From Prosthecobacter dejongeii (GTDB lineage: Bacteria; Verrucomicrobiota; Verrucomicrobiia; Verrucomicrobiales; Verrucomicrobiaceae), in the NCBI RefSeq assembly GCF_014203045.1, contig NZ_JACHIF010000006.1, forward strand, positions 248,001 to 312,000: 64,000 nt of DNA, in the 5' to 3' direction. Positions 34,372-44,415 of the stretch are shown one piece after another. The translations under genes were made by a program, and so were the position numbers. Numbering within the stretch: the stretch's first letter is position 1; every line of letters begins with the position of its first letter. Under the pieces are notes generated by a model. The model did no database searches. It worked only from the letters and a program-made list of their open reading frames with translations, and was not told the origin of the DNA.

Positions 34372-37300
34372 TTAATGCAGGTAGAAGAACTCGTTGGCGT
34401 TCAGGAGCACGTGGCAGAGGTCGGCCAGGGCGCGTTGGTGGGGATCCACCATGCCGGGGCTGGAGGCTTCGGCGCTGGACCAGGCGAGGGTGTCTGGCAG
34501 GGGTTCGCGCACATCCCAGGTGACCAGGGCGGGGGCTTTCCACTGAGCGGCATCGGCGGAGAGATCTTCATCTGGAAGGATGCCGCGAACCACGCGAGCG
34601 GCCTCGATGCTGCCATCCCACTGATGAGAGGCGGCCCGCTTATGCACGCCACCAATGACCAGAGAAGACGAACCGCTGCTGAGGCCACTGCGCACGGTGT
34701 GAGGCACCACGGAGATAAGCTGGGCAGCATTCGGCTTGTCCACCTGCTTCATCCGGAAGGTGACGGAGTGGGCGCTGCAGGAGACTTTCACGGCGATGTG
34801 ATACTCAATGCCGAGTTCCAGGCGGAGGTCCGAAGCCACAGGTTCATAGGTGATGTTGTGGTTCTCGTCTTCTGCCACCAGTTGGATGATGAGGTTGCGA
34901 GGTTTGAAGCGGGATTTTTCACCGGTCACGCCCAAGCTCCAGCCGAAGGCTTCAACGTTGTCTTTTCCATTGTTCCAGCGGGAAGCGATGGTGCGGACGG
35001 AGGCATTGGCATCAATGCTGTCGAGTTTTACCACGGCTTCGATGGTGAATTCGTCGCCTTCTTTTTCAGCCGTACGGGCCACCAAACGTTCCTGAGGAGT
35101 GTTCTCTTTGAACTGGCTGGCCGTGGCGAGTTCCGCACTGGTCATGGCGGTGGGGCGCTCTTCAACGGCTGGTGTGGTGGTGCGTGCAGCGATGAATTTC
35201 TCGGCCAGATCGAGTTCCTTTTTTGTGGGGGCGCGGCCGACGGTGTATTGCCAGATGTCTTCGATTTTGGAGACTCGAGTTGCGAGTTTTTGGGCGCGTG
35301 TCAGGGTCCAGTCGCCATTCAGCAAAAGCAGCGCTTGAGTGGGCGTGGTGGTGCTTTGACGCTCGGACGTGCTGGCAAAGCCAGCGGGGGCATCCAGGCT
35401 GCGCAAAAGCTCATTTTGACTGTTGCGTTTCTTGATGGTGTAAATGGAGCGGCGGGTGCCATTGCCATCGGTAGAAGGGCCGCCTGTGCTTTCATCCAGC
35501 TCACCACTGGCTGCCAGCATGGCATCGCGGATTTGTTCGGCATCCAGACGGCGTGGATTGAAGCGCCACAGGAACTTGTTGGAGGGGTCAATCTTCGCCG
35601 CGATGGCGGGCACTTCACGATGGGCCGTCTGACGATAGGTCGCAGAAAGCAGAATCTCGCGATGCAGCTTTTTCAGGCTCCAGCCGCCCGCGAGAAAACG
35701 CTGCGTGAGGTAGTCCAGTAATTCGGGATGCGTCGGCACTTCGCCCAGCTTGCCAAAGTCATTGGGAGTCTCGACGATGCCTTTGCCGAACAAATAATGC
35801 CAAACGCGATTCGTGATCACGCGAGTGGAGAGCTGGTTCTCTGGGCGGGTGATCCAGGCGGCCAGGGTGCTGCGGCGGCCGGTGGATTTTTCCAGGGGCT
35901 TGATTGCTGGTTCTTTCGGCTCCAGCAGGGTGAGGAAGGCAGGCTGGACGTCGAGCTCTCCTTTGCGAGTTTTGAGGGGATTGCGCGGAGCTTTGGCGGA
36001 AGCATCGGTAGCGACGAAAGCTTTCACCAGGGGCTCGGGCTTGAGATGGTCGAACTTCTTCAGCTCCTCGATGAGAGTTTGGTAGCGAGCTTTGACCTTG
36101 GGATCTTTAATAGATTTCAGTGCGTCAAAACGCTCGCGTTCATACTCCATCTGTCTTTCGCAGAAGTAAGATGCCTGCCAGTCCTCCGGTGCGCGTTCCT
36201 CAGGCTTCTTGTCCACCATGGCGCGGATGTCTGCCTGAAAGCGTTCATAGGCCTTCCTCACGTTGTTTTCGATCATGGGGCCGATGATGCTATCAATCTC
36301 CGCCTGGATGTGGGCCGTGGCGGCTTTGTAAGGGGCCTCTTTTTTGGCAAATTCCGCCTGCTCTTCATCGGTGGCTAGGATCAGGTCATCACGCCAACGG
36401 ACAGGAGTAAAAAAGGCGCGCAGGGCGTAATAGTCCTTTTGCAGGATGGGATCGAATTTGTGGTCATGGCACTTGGCGCAGCCGAAGCTGAGGCCCAGGA
36501 AAAGCTCACCCGCATTGTCGGTCAGATCCGTCAGCACCACTTCATACTGGCCACGGGCATCGCGCTGGTTGTATTCGTAAATGGGATTGCGCAGGTAAGA
36601 GGTGGCCACGAGCACGTTCGGGTCTTTGGGGGCGATCTCATCTCCGGCCAGTTGTTCACGCACAAACTGGTCGTAGGGTTTGTCATCGTTCAGGCTTTTG
36701 ATGACGTAGTCGCGATAAGGCCAGGCAGCAGGGCGGAAGGCATCCTGGTTGTAGCCGTCGCTCTCAGCATAACGGGTGAGGTCTAACCAATGTTGTGCCC
36801 AGCGTTCACCGTAACGAGGGCTGGCTAGGAGTTCGTCCACTAGCTTTTCGTAAGCTTTCGGATCGGTGCTTTTCACGAAGGCTTCTGTCTGCTCCTGAGT
36901 GGGGGGCAGGCCATGAAGATTGAAGTAGAGACGACGCACCAGCTCATGGCGGTCAGCCTCCGCCGCAGGTGTCAGGCCTAACTCCTGATGCTTTTTGGCA
37001 ATGAAGCGATCCACATCATTGCGAATCCACGGGCTCTGGATGTCCGGCGGTGTAGGTTTGGTCAGTGGCTGAAAGGCCCAATATTGCCGATCTTCATCGG
37101 TGAAGCCGTTTTCATCTACGCTGACGCGTGCGGCTTCTGCTTCCGGCCAGGGAGCGCCCATCTTCACCCACTTCTCCAAGATGGCGATTTCCTTGGCAGG
37201 AAGTTTTTCCTTCGGAGGCATCTCAAACTCCGGCTCCTGATAGCGTACCGCTTCGATGATCAGCGACTTGTCAGGATCTCCCGCGACAAGGGCCGGGCCA

Positions 37301-37509
37301 GAATCTCCGCCCGCCTTGATGAAGCCAATGTTATCCAACCGTAGGCTGCCCTTCTGCTTCTTCTCGCCATGGCATTCATAGCAGCGGTTCACCAGCACGG
37401 GGCGCACCTCTTTCTCAAAGAACTGCATGGCGGCGCGTTGGGCGTCGTCGGCAGCGGAGGCGAGCGTCGTCGTAAGACAGGCGATCAGGAGCGTGGTTGG
37501 CTTCGTCAT
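34372..37509 (-). CDS. Planctomycete-type cytochrome C + DUF1549 + DUF1553 + LamG-like protein (PSD1 class)
   Basis: Exported protein (signal LLIACLTTTLASA). Order: cytochrome c-like domain (about 28-120) with heme site CYECH and distal Met in FEMPPKEKLP; DUF1549 (about 165-375) with a second CxxCH in SFGCAKCHDHKFDPI; a charged helical region (about 385-500); DUF1553 (about 560-800, TRVITNRVWHYLFGKGIVET); and, inserted before the final helices, a concanavalin/LamG-like region (about 830-965). The end returns to DUF1553 sequence (DLCHVLLNANEFFYLH). Unlike the 13911 protein, the sugar-binding-like domain is C-terminal rather than N-terminal. It lies between the FecR-like and DUF1501 genes. Confidence 0.92.
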   Translation of the reverse strand: MTKPTTLLIACLTTTLASAADDAQRAAMQFFEKEVRPVLVNRCYECHGEKKQKGSLRLDNIGFIKAGGDSGPALVAGDPDKSLIIEAVRYQEPEFEMPPKEKLPAKEIAILEKWVKMGAPWPEAEAARVSVDENGFTDEDRQYWAFQPLTKPTPPDIQSPWIRNDVDRFIAKKHQELGLTPAAEADRHELVRRLYFNLHGLPPTQEQTEAFVKSTDPKAYEKLVDELLASPRYGERWAQHWLDLTRYAESDGYNQDAFRPAAWPYRDYVIKSLNDDKPYDQFVREQLAGDEIAPKDPNVLVATSYLRNPIYEYNQRDARGQYEVVLTDLTDNAGELFLGLSFGCAKCHDHKFDPILQKDYYALRAFFTPVRWRDDLILATDEEQAEFAKKEAPYKAATAHIQAEIDSIIGPMIENNVRKAYERFQADIRAMVDKKPEERAPEDWQASYFCERQMEYERERFDALKSIKDPKVKARYQTLIEELKKFDHLKPEPLVKAFVATDASAKAPRNPLKTRKGELDVQPAFLTLLEPKEPAIKPLEKSTGRRSTLAAWITRPENQLSTRVITNRVWHYLFGKGIVETPNDFGKLGEVPTHPELLDYLTQRFLAGGWSLKKLHREILLSATYRQTAHREVPAIAAKIDPSNKFLWRFNPRRLDAEQIRDAMLAASGELDESTGGPSTDGNGTRRSIYTIKKRNSQNELLRSLDAPAGFASTSERQSTTTPTQALLLLNGDWTLTRAQKLATRVSKIEDIWQYTVGRAPTKKELDLAEKFIAARTTTPAVEERPTAMTSAELATASQFKENTPQERLVARTAEKEGDEFTIEAVVKLDSIDANASVRTIASRWNNGKDNVEAFGWSLGVTGEKSRFKPRNLIIQLVAEDENHNITYEPVASDLRLELGIEYHIAVKVSCSAHSVTFRMKQVDKPNAAQLISVVPHTVRSGLSSGSSSLVIGGVHKRAASHQWDGSIEAARVVRGILPDEDLSADAAQWKAPALVTWDVREPLPDTLAWSSAEASSPGMVDPHQRALADLCHVLLNANEFFYLH

Positions 37510-37521
37510 GGTCAGGAAAAT

Positions 37522-38925
37522 TTATTTGAGGCGCAGCAATGGGGCGCGGGCCGTGGGGTGCTCCTTGGCAGCAAAGGCATGAGCGAGGCCTGAGGGATCG
37601 GTTTCGCCTGTCTCACGGACGATCACAAAACTTACGAATCCGTTCGTATCCTCACGAATGAATTTTGCGAGTTCATCGCCACGCACCGTGAGCGGGCCGC
37701 CGGAGCCGCCACGGGGGATCCAAAACTCTGCCAGCTTGCGCAGCTTGTCAGCATCGGGTCCGGCATCGTTGCAGCCGGGCATGGTGGCCCAGGTCATCTG
37801 CTTTTCCTCCCAGGCATCCAGTTTTTCATCAGTCACGCCATAAAGGGCGAAGCGGGATTCATCTGGAATCAAAGCCGAGAAGCCGAAGCCGCTGGGTTCA
37901 GGATCTAGGACGATCTGTGCTTCCTGAACGCTCTCAGTGGGGATCTGAGACAAGTCAAAGGTGATGACTGCGCGGCGCTCATTCTTAATCCCCGGGGCGA
38001 GGTCCGTGTGTTTGACGATGATGAGTGGGTGGGTACCCATGGGAGCGCCATTGTCACCCCGGCGTGCATAACCATCTTTGCCTCGACCAAAGGAAGTGGG
38101 GATGGCTGTCCAGCCGCCTGCTTCCTGGACGGCTTCACCGCGGGTAGGCTCTTGGCCTAACAAAGTATTGCCAGAGCCCACATGCAGGCCTTTGCCTTCC
38201 GTGAGGCGCTTGATCTTGCCATCTTTAAGACCGCCGATTTCGACTTCGCCCTCAAAGACGCGCACCTGGGAATTACCTGCGGAGCCTGCGGTCACTCCAA
38301 ACTTGGTACCCAGATCCACTACCTGAATATCCGGCGTATCAATGGTGAAACCATGAGCGGGTTCTGGCACTTCCGCTGTAAGGGTGCCTTCGATGAGGCG
38401 ACAATGCATGGCGGTGAGGATTTCCAACGTCGTTGGGGCCTCCATCGTCACCGTCGCACCGCTTTTAAATTTCAGCGTCGCTATGCCTTCCACGAGGGCC
38501 AACTTGCCTGTGCCTAATTGTGAATCCAGCGCCGTGGGAAGATCGGACCCAGCCCAGCGGCAATTTTCAGCCCGAATGAGTGTGGCGACCTGGGGAAGGG
38601 GAGAAACGCCTTTGCCTGGCATGAAAAAACTGGCCGCTAAGGTCACGCAGGCCGCTGCGGCTGCAGACCAGAGGGCGATGGGCCAACGACGCAAAGGCTT
38701 TGCTGGAGCCTGGATTGGAGAAGCTTCCTCGGTTATGTCTAAGAGGCCAACAAGGGACTCGCTCTGCGCCCGTAGGGTGGAGTGCAGCCAGACCTGCTCC
38801 ACATAGACAGCACGCAGGTCCGCATCGCGGATCACGTCGGCCTTTAGAGCGTCATGCTCCTCCGTTGAAAGGAGGCCTTCCAGCGCCCGCTGGATGCGGT
38901 CCAGAGATGAATCGGAGGTTTTCAT
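37522..38925 (-). CDS. FecR-domain membrane protein with C-terminal DNRLRE-like domain (possible anti-sigma)
   Basis: The ATG at 38925 overlaps the sigma-factor stop (ATGA), so I prefer it to the upstream ATG at 38955. Residues 1-80 are cytosolic and resemble the small helical domain through which such proteins touch their sigma factor (LDRIQRALEGLLSTEEHDAL). One membrane helix follows (PIALWSAAAAACVTLAASFF). The periplasmic FecR domain is about 140-240 (SGATVTMEAPTTLEIL, DTPDIQVVDLGTKFGV, VRVFEGEVEIG). The last ~190 residues resemble the DNRLRE/CBM96-like domain (ITFDLSQIPTESVQEAQIVL, WEEKQMTWATMPG), which may bind sugars. The layout suggests an envelope sensor passing a signal to the sigma factor, by inference. 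Confidence 0.82.
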   Translation of the reverse strand: MKTSDSSLDRIQRALEGLLSTEEHDALKADVIRDADLRAVYVEQVWLHSTLRAQSESLVGLLDITEEASPIQAPAKPLRRWPIALWSAAAAACVTLAASFFMPGKGVSPLPQVATLIRAENCRWAGSDLPTALDSQLGTGKLALVEGIATLKFKSGATVTMEAPTTLEILTAMHCRLIEGTLTAEVPEPAHGFTIDTPDIQVVDLGTKFGVTAGSAGNSQVRVFEGEVEIGGLKDGKIKRLTEGKGLHVGSGNTLLGQEPTRGEAVQEAGGWTAIPTSFGRGKDGYARRGDNGAPMGTHPLIIVKHTDLAPGIKNERRAVITFDLSQIPTESVQEAQIVLDPEPSGFGFSALIPDESRFALYGVTDEKLDAWEEKQMTWATMPGCNDAGPDADKLRKLAEFWIPRGGSGGPLTVRGDELAKFIREDTNGFVSFVIVRETGETDPSGLAHAFAAKEHPTARAPLLRLK

Positions 38926-39464
38926 GGAGCGGGGGCGATTTGGCGGTTTACACATTCGCTCAGCACCTGGCGAATGCGGCTCAGCAGGCGATAGACGGCT
39001 TCCACCGTGCGCTCGCTTTTGACGGCGATTTCTTCGATGCCGCAGTCTTCATAGTAGCGCCAGACGACGATTTTTCGATGTGCCTCGGGTAGCTTGCGCA
39101 GGCATAGATTGAGCGCTTCGGCCTTGAGATCCAAGGCGTCCGCGCGTTGATCAAGTTCCGCTGCTACAGCCTCGATGAAAGTTTCATCGAGCGATGAAGA
39201 GACAGAGCGTTTTTTTTCGGAGCGACGATAGTTTAAAATCTGGTGAGTGGCGATTTTCCGTGCCCAGGCGCGGAAGTTGGAATCCGGTTCAAATTTAGCA
39301 AATTGCTTCCACAGGGTCACCTTCACTTCCTGGAGGATGTCATCCGCATCTGCTGCACTGGCCACCAGGCTGTAAACATACGCTGCCAGCCAGCGGTCAT
39401 GCTGGGTCAGCAGCCGGAGATAGGTCTCCGTCTGATCGGCTGGATCTGGGGGCAAGGCGGCCAT
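38922..39464 (-). CDS. ECF-type RNA polymerase sigma factor
   Basis: First gene of the operon. Region 2 spans about residues 18-85 (AAYVYSLVASAADADDILQE, FRAWARKIATHQILNYRRSE), and region 4 about 110-170 (CLRKLPEAHRKIVVWRYYED, then IEEIAVKSERTVEAVYRLLS). The 180-residue length is typical of ECF factors. The stop overlaps the start of the FecR-like gene, so sigma and its probable membrane regulator are made together. The pattern sigma, FecR-like protein, cytochrome/DUF1553, DUF1501 recurs, as I recall, in Verrucomicrobiota and Planctomycetes. The factor probably activates its own operon, but I found no convincing ECF promoter by eye in the 95 bases upstream. Confidence 0.93.
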   Translation of the reverse strand: MAALPPDPADQTETYLRLLTQHDRWLAAYVYSLVASAADADDILQEVKVTLWKQFAKFEPDSNFRAWARKIATHQILNYRRSEKKRSVSSSLDETFIEAVAAELDQRADALDLKAEALNLCLRKLPEAHRKIVVWRYYEDCGIEEIAVKSERTVEAVYRLLSRIRQVLSECVNRQIAPAP

Positions 39465-39559
39465 ACGGGAGTGGTAGGTCTAGGTGGGCCACGGATTGGA
39501 CACCGATTTGCAAAAATATTTGTCGAGGCTGCTTTCCCCGCTGAAATCCTGGTGAAATC

Positions 39560-40273
39560 TCAAGATTTAGGCAGCGCTGCCAGCAGTGCCTCAGCGATGG
39601 CCTTCATGCCTTTGTCCCCAGGATGATTGGCTACGCCTGAGTTTTTGTAGGGACGTTCGGCGCGGCCATAGTTTGACTCATCCTTGCCGAGTGCACTGAT
39701 GTTGACAAAGATGCCGCCCACGGTCTCGCAGCATTCTTGGAGAATCTGATCTTTCACCGTGTTGGCCCAAAAGGAACTGCGCACCAAGATGGTAGGCTTG
39801 TGTGTCCCCTGAAGTTTTTGCAGGAGCTTGAGGGTTTCTGTTTTGAAGGCTGCCTTGGCTTCGTCGGTCTTCAGCGCTGGGACGTTTTCACCAATCGCGA
39901 GGATGATGAGATCCGCTTTGAAGGCGAAGGCCTCCGCGAGTTTTCCATCAAGATCGTAGCCGACATGGGACCTCTCAAAGTCCGCGATGTTTTTCACCAA
40001 CATCTCAGGGGCAGAGCCCTGTCTTTGACGAAGACCCACGATCACCTGGTGTACATAGTCATTGGCCTCAGACGTGGCGGCCATGCCCCAATTGCCAGTC
40101 CAATCAATGTCGGCTTTAGGGCCATGCTTGGTGATGCTGTTGCCCAGAAAAAGAACTTTGGTATAGCTGCTGCCAGCTTTGCCTTCCTGGGCTTTCATCG
40201 TTGGCGGCGAATAGAAATTCAGTCCGGAAAGCAGGCTGAAGAAGGGAAGAATGAGTCGGGTGCGGAAAGTCAT
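39560..40273 (-). CDS. Exported SGNH/GDSL-family hydrolase
   Basis: Serine esterase-like protein. I start at ATG 40273, which gives a signal peptide (RLILPFFSLLSGLNFYS); ATG 40351 adds 26 residues without a signal-like pattern. The nucleophile Ser is in block I (VLFLGNSITKHGPK), a block III-like ILAIGEN carries an Asn, and the Asp/His pair may sit in GVANHPGDKGMKAIAE near the C-terminus. Substrates of the family include acyl and acetyl esters on sugars, lipids or peptidoglycan; the exact one is not predictable. 237 residues. It stands between the sigma-FecR operon and tRNA-Phe and is probably transcribed alone. Confidence 0.85.
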   Translation of the reverse strand: MTFRTRLILPFFSLLSGLNFYSPPTMKAQEGKAGSSYTKVLFLGNSITKHGPKADIDWTGNWGMAATSEANDYVHQVIVGLRQRQGSAPEMLVKNIADFERSHVGYDLDGKLAEAFAFKADLIILAIGENVPALKTDEAKAAFKTETLKLLQKLQGTHKPTILVRSSFWANTVKDQILQECCETVGGIFVNISALGKDESNYGRAERPYKNSGVANHPGDKGMKAIAEALLAALPKS

Positions 40274-40440
40274 AAGACGGGAGTCATACGAGTCCGGCCC
40301 ATGGCTTTGATCATGCATCACCCGGCGAAACGAAACGAGGTCATTCGACAACCGCAGTTTTGAAATCTGCGATGAGCCCGGAGGATCTGGTCGTAAATGA
40401 TCCAGGCTGATTTGTTTGCCACTTCCTTTTAAAAAAGAGG

Positions 40441-40513
40441 TGGCTCAGGACGGAATCGAACCGCCGACACGGGGATTTTCAATCCCCTGCTCTACCGACT
40501 GAGCTACTGAGCC
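40441..40513 (-). tRNA. tRNA-Phe (anticodon GAA)
   Basis: On the minus strand the acceptor GGCTCAG (40513-40507) pairs with CTGAGCC (40448-40442), discriminator A at 40441. The anticodon stem GGGGA/TCCCC holds the loop TTGAAAA, giving anticodon GAA. The T loop is GGTTCGATTCC-like. The 3' CCA is not encoded (CCT follows), unlike tRNA-Gln in this window. Confidence 0.95.
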
Positions 40514-40651
40514 ATTCCCGCTGTTTTGGCGGGCCGCGATAGTGGCAAAGGCTGAGGGCACATGCAACGGGTTTTTGTGATTTGAGTGAAGATTTTGAAT
40601 AAGAAGGGGCAAAACTATGGGGATTGTAATGGCATCCTGGAATGAAGGCAC

Positions 40652-40680
40652 AAAAAAGGCGGGCCTTTGCAGGCCCGCCT
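40652..40680 (-). terminator. Rho-independent terminator of the mcsA-mcsB-clpC operon
   Basis: On the minus strand AGGCGGGCCT and AGGCCCGCCT (40680-40671 and 40666-40657) form a perfect 10-bp stem with a 4-base loop, followed by a run of six T residues (40657-40652). It lies 30 bases past the clpC stop. Confidence 0.93.
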
Positions 40681-40709
40681 CGGAATTTGAAGGTTGATGA
40701 AGTGCGGAC

Positions 40710-43238
40710 TTAAACGCTCGTTTCCGCCACAGCGGGCTCCTCCCGGACGGGGGACTCGGCAGCGAACTTGAGGCGCTTGTTTTCAGCATCGAAGCTGACC
40801 TTGACCGTGTCGCCTTCGCGGACAGTGCCGCCCAGGACGTGCTCGGCCAAAGGATCTTCGATGTGTTTCTCCACAGCCCGGCGCATGGGGCGTGCCCCAT
40901 ACTGCGGATCGTAGCCTTCCTTCATCAGGAATTCGACAGCACCTTCGTCCAGGGTGATGTGGATGTTTTTGCCCTTCAGGCGGCTGACCACCTTTTTGAT
41001 TTCGAGATCCACGATCTTCGCCAGCTCTGCCTTTTCCAGCATGCGGAAGACGATGAGGTCATCCAGACGGTTGAGGAATTCAGGCTTGAAGAATTTCTTG
41101 GCCATCTCGGACAGCTTGCCCTTGATGCTAGCGTTGTCGGCTTCGTTCTGAGCCATGGCGGCAAAGCCCAGGCTGGACTGCTTCTTGATGCTCTCGGCAC
41201 CGACGTTGGAGGTCAGGATGACGATGGTATTCCGGAAATCAATTTTGCGGCCGAAGTTGTCGGTCACCTGACCTTCTTCCAGGATCTGGAGAAGGAGGTT
41301 CATAACATCCGGGTGAGCTTTTTCGATCTCGTCGAACAATACGACGCTGTATGGGCGGCGGCGTACGGCTTCAGAAAGCTGGCCGCCTTCTTCATAACCG
41401 ACATATCCCGGAGGCGCGCCGATGAGGCGGCTGGCGGTGTGCTTCTCCATGTACTCAGACATGTCGAGTTGGATGAGTGCTTCAGAACTGCCGAACATGA
41501 ATTCGGCGAGGTTCTTGGCCAGGAAGGTCTTGCCCACGCCTGTGGGGCCCAGGAAGAGGAAGGAACCAATGGGGCGGCGAGGATCTTTGAGGTCGGCACG
41601 GGAGCGACGCAGAGCCTTGCTGATGGCCACGACGGCTTCGTCTTGGCCGATCACTTTGCCCTTCAATTCCTGCTCCATCTTGAGCAGTTTCTGAGCTTCG
41701 GCTGTTTCCATGCGCTGGAGAGGCACGCCTGTCCATTTGGAAACCACGGACATGATGTCATCTTCGGACACATCGACGATGCGCTCGCTGTTGTTCTGGC
41801 GCCAAGATTCCAAGATGTCGTCGTAACGCTTCTTGGTGTTTTTCTCGCTGTCGCGAAGGCGGGCGGCTTTCTCGAAGTCCTGGTCCTTGATGGCCGTTTC
41901 TTTTTCGATTCGGATCGTTTCGATCTCGGCTTCAATGGTTTTCAGCTCTGGCGGGCGAGTCATCGCAGAGATGCGGGCTTTGGCACCGGCTTCGTCCATG
42001 ATGTCAATCGCCTTATCTGGCAGGAAGCGGGCGGTCAAGTAGCGTGAGCTCAGCTTTACAGCAGAGCTGATAGCCTCATTCGCATACTTGGCTTTGTGGT
42101 GCATTTCATACTTGCCCTTCAGACCCATGAGGATCTGGATGGCATCTTCGACGGAAGGCTCTTCCACCTTCACCTGCTGGAAGCGGCGCTCGAGAGCGGA
42201 GTCTTTTTCGATGTATTTACGGTACTCATTGAGAGTCGTTGCACCGATGACTTGTAGCTCGCCACGGCTAAGGGCGGGCTTGATGATATTGCTGGCATCC
42301 ATGGTGCCTTCGGCAGAGCCGGCACCGACGATGGTGTGCATCTCATCAATGAAAAGAATGACGTTCTTGGCGCGGCGGATCTCATCCATGACAGCCTTGA
42401 TGCGCTCCTCGAACTGACCGCGATACTTCGTGCCTGCGACCATGAGGGCGAGGTCGAGCGTGATCACTTTTTTGTCGCGCAAGATTTCCGGGACATTGCC
42501 AGCGGCAATTTCCTGGGCCAGGCCTTCGACGATGGCTGTTTTGCCCACACCAGCCTCACCGATGAGGACGGGGTTGTTCTTGGTGCGACGGCAGAGGATT
42601 TGGATGACTCGAGCGATCTCTTCGGTGCGACCAATGACGGGATCCATCTCACCTTTCTGAGCGGTCTCGGTCAGGTCACGACCAAAGGCGCGCAGGGCAG
42701 GTGTCTTCTCATTCTTTTTCTTCTTCTTATCGTCCTCGCTGTTGCCGCTAGGAGCCACAGGTTCGGAGTCCTCTTCTTCCTCTTCATTGCTGCCCGAAAA
42801 ATTAGGGTCGAGTTCCTTGAGGATTTCGTTGCGGGCTTTGTCGAGATTGATGTCCAGGTTGCGCAGCACCTGAGCGGCCACGCCTTCACCTTCGCGCAGG
42901 AGGCCCAGCAGGATGTGCTCGGTGCCCACATAGCTGTGGTTCAGGGCTTTGGCTTCCTTGCTGGCAAGGGCAAGGACCTTTTTCACCCTTGGTGTGTAGG
43001 GGATATTGCCGACCATTTTGGTTTCTGGGCCCGAACCGACCTGCTGCTCCACCTGGAGGCGCACGGTTTCCAGGTCGAGACCCAGCTTGGTGAGTACATT
43101 GACCGCGACCCCTTGGCCGAGCTTGATGAGGCCCAGGAGGAGGTGCTCGGTACCAACGTAGTTGTGGTTGAATCGGTCGGCTTCCTTGCGGGCAAGGGCC
43201 AGGACCTGTTGGGCGCGTGGAGTAAAGTTATTCATCAT
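40710..43238 (-). CDS. clpC: ATP-dependent Clp protease ATP-binding subunit ClpC
   Basis: Hexameric AAA+ unfoldase that feeds proteins to ClpP. Two Clp-N repeats (about residues 1-145, [20 protein letters not shown]) precede D1 with Walker A GEAGVGKT near 227. A middle domain with a UVR-like segment ([16 protein letters not shown], about 425-445) identifies ClpC rather than ClpA. D2 has Walker A GPTGVGKT near 563 and the LGF ClpP-docking loop near 688. The C-terminus is charged and variable ([14 protein letters not shown]). Length 842 is normal. The start overlaps the mcsB stop by 11 bases; the operon ends in a strong terminator. As in Bacillus, this ClpC probably takes substrates marked by arginine phosphorylation. 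Confidence 0.97.
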   Translation of the reverse strand: MMNNFTPRAQQVLALARKEADRFNHNYVGTEHLLLGLIKLGQGVAVNVLTKLGLDLETVRLQVEQQVGSGPETKMVGNIPYTPRVKKVLALASKEAKALNHSYVGTEHILLGLLREGEGVAAQVLRNLDINLDKARNEILKELDPNFSGSNEEEEEDSEPVAPSGNSEDDKKKKKNEKTPALRAFGRDLTETAQKGEMDPVIGRTEEIARVIQILCRRTKNNPVLIGEAGVGKTAIVEGLAQEIAAGNVPEILRDKKVITLDLALMVAGTKYRGQFEERIKAVMDEIRRAKNVILFIDEMHTIVGAGSAEGTMDASNIIKPALSRGELQVIGATTLNEYRKYIEKDSALERRFQQVKVEEPSVEDAIQILMGLKGKYEMHHKAKYANEAISSAVKLSSRYLTARFLPDKAIDIMDEAGAKARISAMTRPPELKTIEAEIETIRIEKETAIKDQDFEKAARLRDSEKNTKKRYDDILESWRQNNSERIVDVSEDDIMSVVSKWTGVPLQRMETAEAQKLLKMEQELKGKVIGQDEAVVAISKALRRSRADLKDPRRPIGSFLFLGPTGVGKTFLAKNLAEFMFGSSEALIQLDMSEYMEKHTASRLIGAPPGYVGYEEGGQLSEAVRRRPYSVVLFDEIEKAHPDVMNLLLQILEEGQVTDNFGRKIDFRNTIVILTSNVGAESIKKQSSLGFAAMAQNEADNASIKGKLSEMAKKFFKPEFLNRLDDLIVFRMLEKAELAKIVDLEIKKVVSRLKGKNIHITLDEGAVEFLMKEGYDPQYGARPMRRAVEKHIEDPLAEHVLGGTVREGDTVKVSFDAENKRLKFAAESPVREEPAVAETSV

Positions 43239-44349
43239 TGGAATCAGAGGGTTTTTCCTCTGAGGTTGAGTTGCTTGCAGAAACGTTAGAAGGGCCGGTC
43301 AGCATTTGCAACCGCGCCCGGGTAATTTCCGCGCGGCGGGCATCTCTCTCCTCGGGCGAGAGTTCGCGCTCAGCGCTGAGCTGGAGGTGGGCGGGTTGGA
43401 TTTCGAGCAGAAGCATGTCGAGCAAACTCCGGTCGCAGTTGGGGATCAGATCCATATCTGCTCCGAGGCGCAGAAGGGAAAGCAGGTTCAGGGCCTCTTT
43501 TGAGGTCAAAATGTGTGCGTAGCGTAGAATCGCGAAGGCGCGGCCCACCTGATCCTGCAACATGGTGGGGCTATCCTCCAGGAGCTTCTGGCGCGCATTC
43601 ATTTCAGAGCTGACTACCCGCTCAATGACTTTTTCGATCTGAGCGATGATTTCACCCTCTTTCTCTCCCAGCGTGTGCTGGTTGGAGATCTGGAAAAGAT
43701 TGCCTAGGGCTTCGGTGCCTTCACCATACAGACCACGCACGGCTAGGCCTATTTTGCCAACGGCCTTGATGACGGGGTTGATCTGGTCTGAAAGAACAAG
43801 TGATGGCAGATGCAGCATCACCGAAGCCCGCATGCCGGTGCCCAGGTTGGTCGGGCAGGCAGTGAGGTAGCCCAGACGGTCATCATAGGCATAAGGCAGC
43901 ATGGATTCCAGAGCGGTATCGGCTTTATCCACCAGGGCGTAGGCGCTACGCAGATTCAGCCCGGCGCGGATGCCCTGGATGCGGAAGTGGTCCTCCTCAT
44001 TGATCATGATGGAGAGGCTCTGCTTACGATCCACAACGACTGCACAACCTGCAGCGCGGGCGGCATGCTCACGGCTCACAAGATGCCGTTCCACGAGCAC
44101 TTGTTTGCGGATTTTGGTCAGCCCGGTGTATTCCTCGCTGTAACCATCCGTCATTTCAGGAAGTGATTCGACACAAGGACGAGCCAATTCCAGCAACTCC
44201 ACGCGTTGACGTTCGGCTGAGTAGCCGGGGAAGCTGAAGCCTCTGAGATTGCGCGCGAGTCTCACCCGGGAGGTCATGACCACGTCCGAGTGCGGCCCGC
44301 TGCCTTTCATCCAGTCAGCTGGGTGTTTGATGAGGGTGGTAAAGCGCAT
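43228..44349 (-). CDS. mcsB: Protein-arginine kinase McsB
   Basis: ATP:guanido phosphotransferase that phosphorylates protein arginines, marking them for ClpC-ClpP. Family landmarks: DVVMTSRVRLARNLRGFSFP near the N-terminus (phosphate-binding arginines), INEEDHFRIQGI, the catalytic cysteine in LTACPTNLGTGMRASVMLHL (about residue 164), and EGTEALGNLFQISNQHTLGE. The C-terminal ~40 residues (after about 330) are an extra charged tail (ERELSPEERDARRAEI ... [15 protein letters not shown]) not present in Bacillus McsB (about 363 residues). It lies between mcsA and clpC in one operon and overlaps clpC. No CtsR repressor gene or CtsR-type heptad operator is visible. Confidence 0.95.
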   Translation of the reverse strand: MRFTTLIKHPADWMKGSGPHSDVVMTSRVRLARNLRGFSFPGYSAERQRVELLELARPCVESLPEMTDGYSEEYTGLTKIRKQVLVERHLVSREHAARAAGCAVVVDRKQSLSIMINEEDHFRIQGIRAGLNLRSAYALVDKADTALESMLPYAYDDRLGYLTACPTNLGTGMRASVMLHLPSLVLSDQINPVIKAVGKIGLAVRGLYGEGTEALGNLFQISNQHTLGEKEGEIIAQIEKVIERVVSSEMNARQKLLEDSPTMLQDQVGRAFAILRYAHILTSKEALNLLSLLRLGADMDLIPNCDRSLLDMLLLEIQPAHLQLSAERELSPEERDARRAEITRARLQMLTGPSNVSASNSTSEEKPSDSNDE

Positions 44350-44415
44350 CGGGGGGATGATTCTTTAGATGGATAACGTTGCACTTTGTTCGATCAGATG
44401 CACAACGATGAAACG

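Noticed and set aside
34351..35721. 456-codon plus-strand open frame
   Set aside because: Antisense to the cytochrome/DUF1553 gene (34372-37509), whose domains are unmistakable; the frame shows no domain and is a codon-bias shadow.
40839..42047. 402-codon plus-strand open frame, and another at 42336-43289
   Set aside because: Both are antisense to clpC, His/Phe/Leu-rich shadow translations without any recognisable domain.
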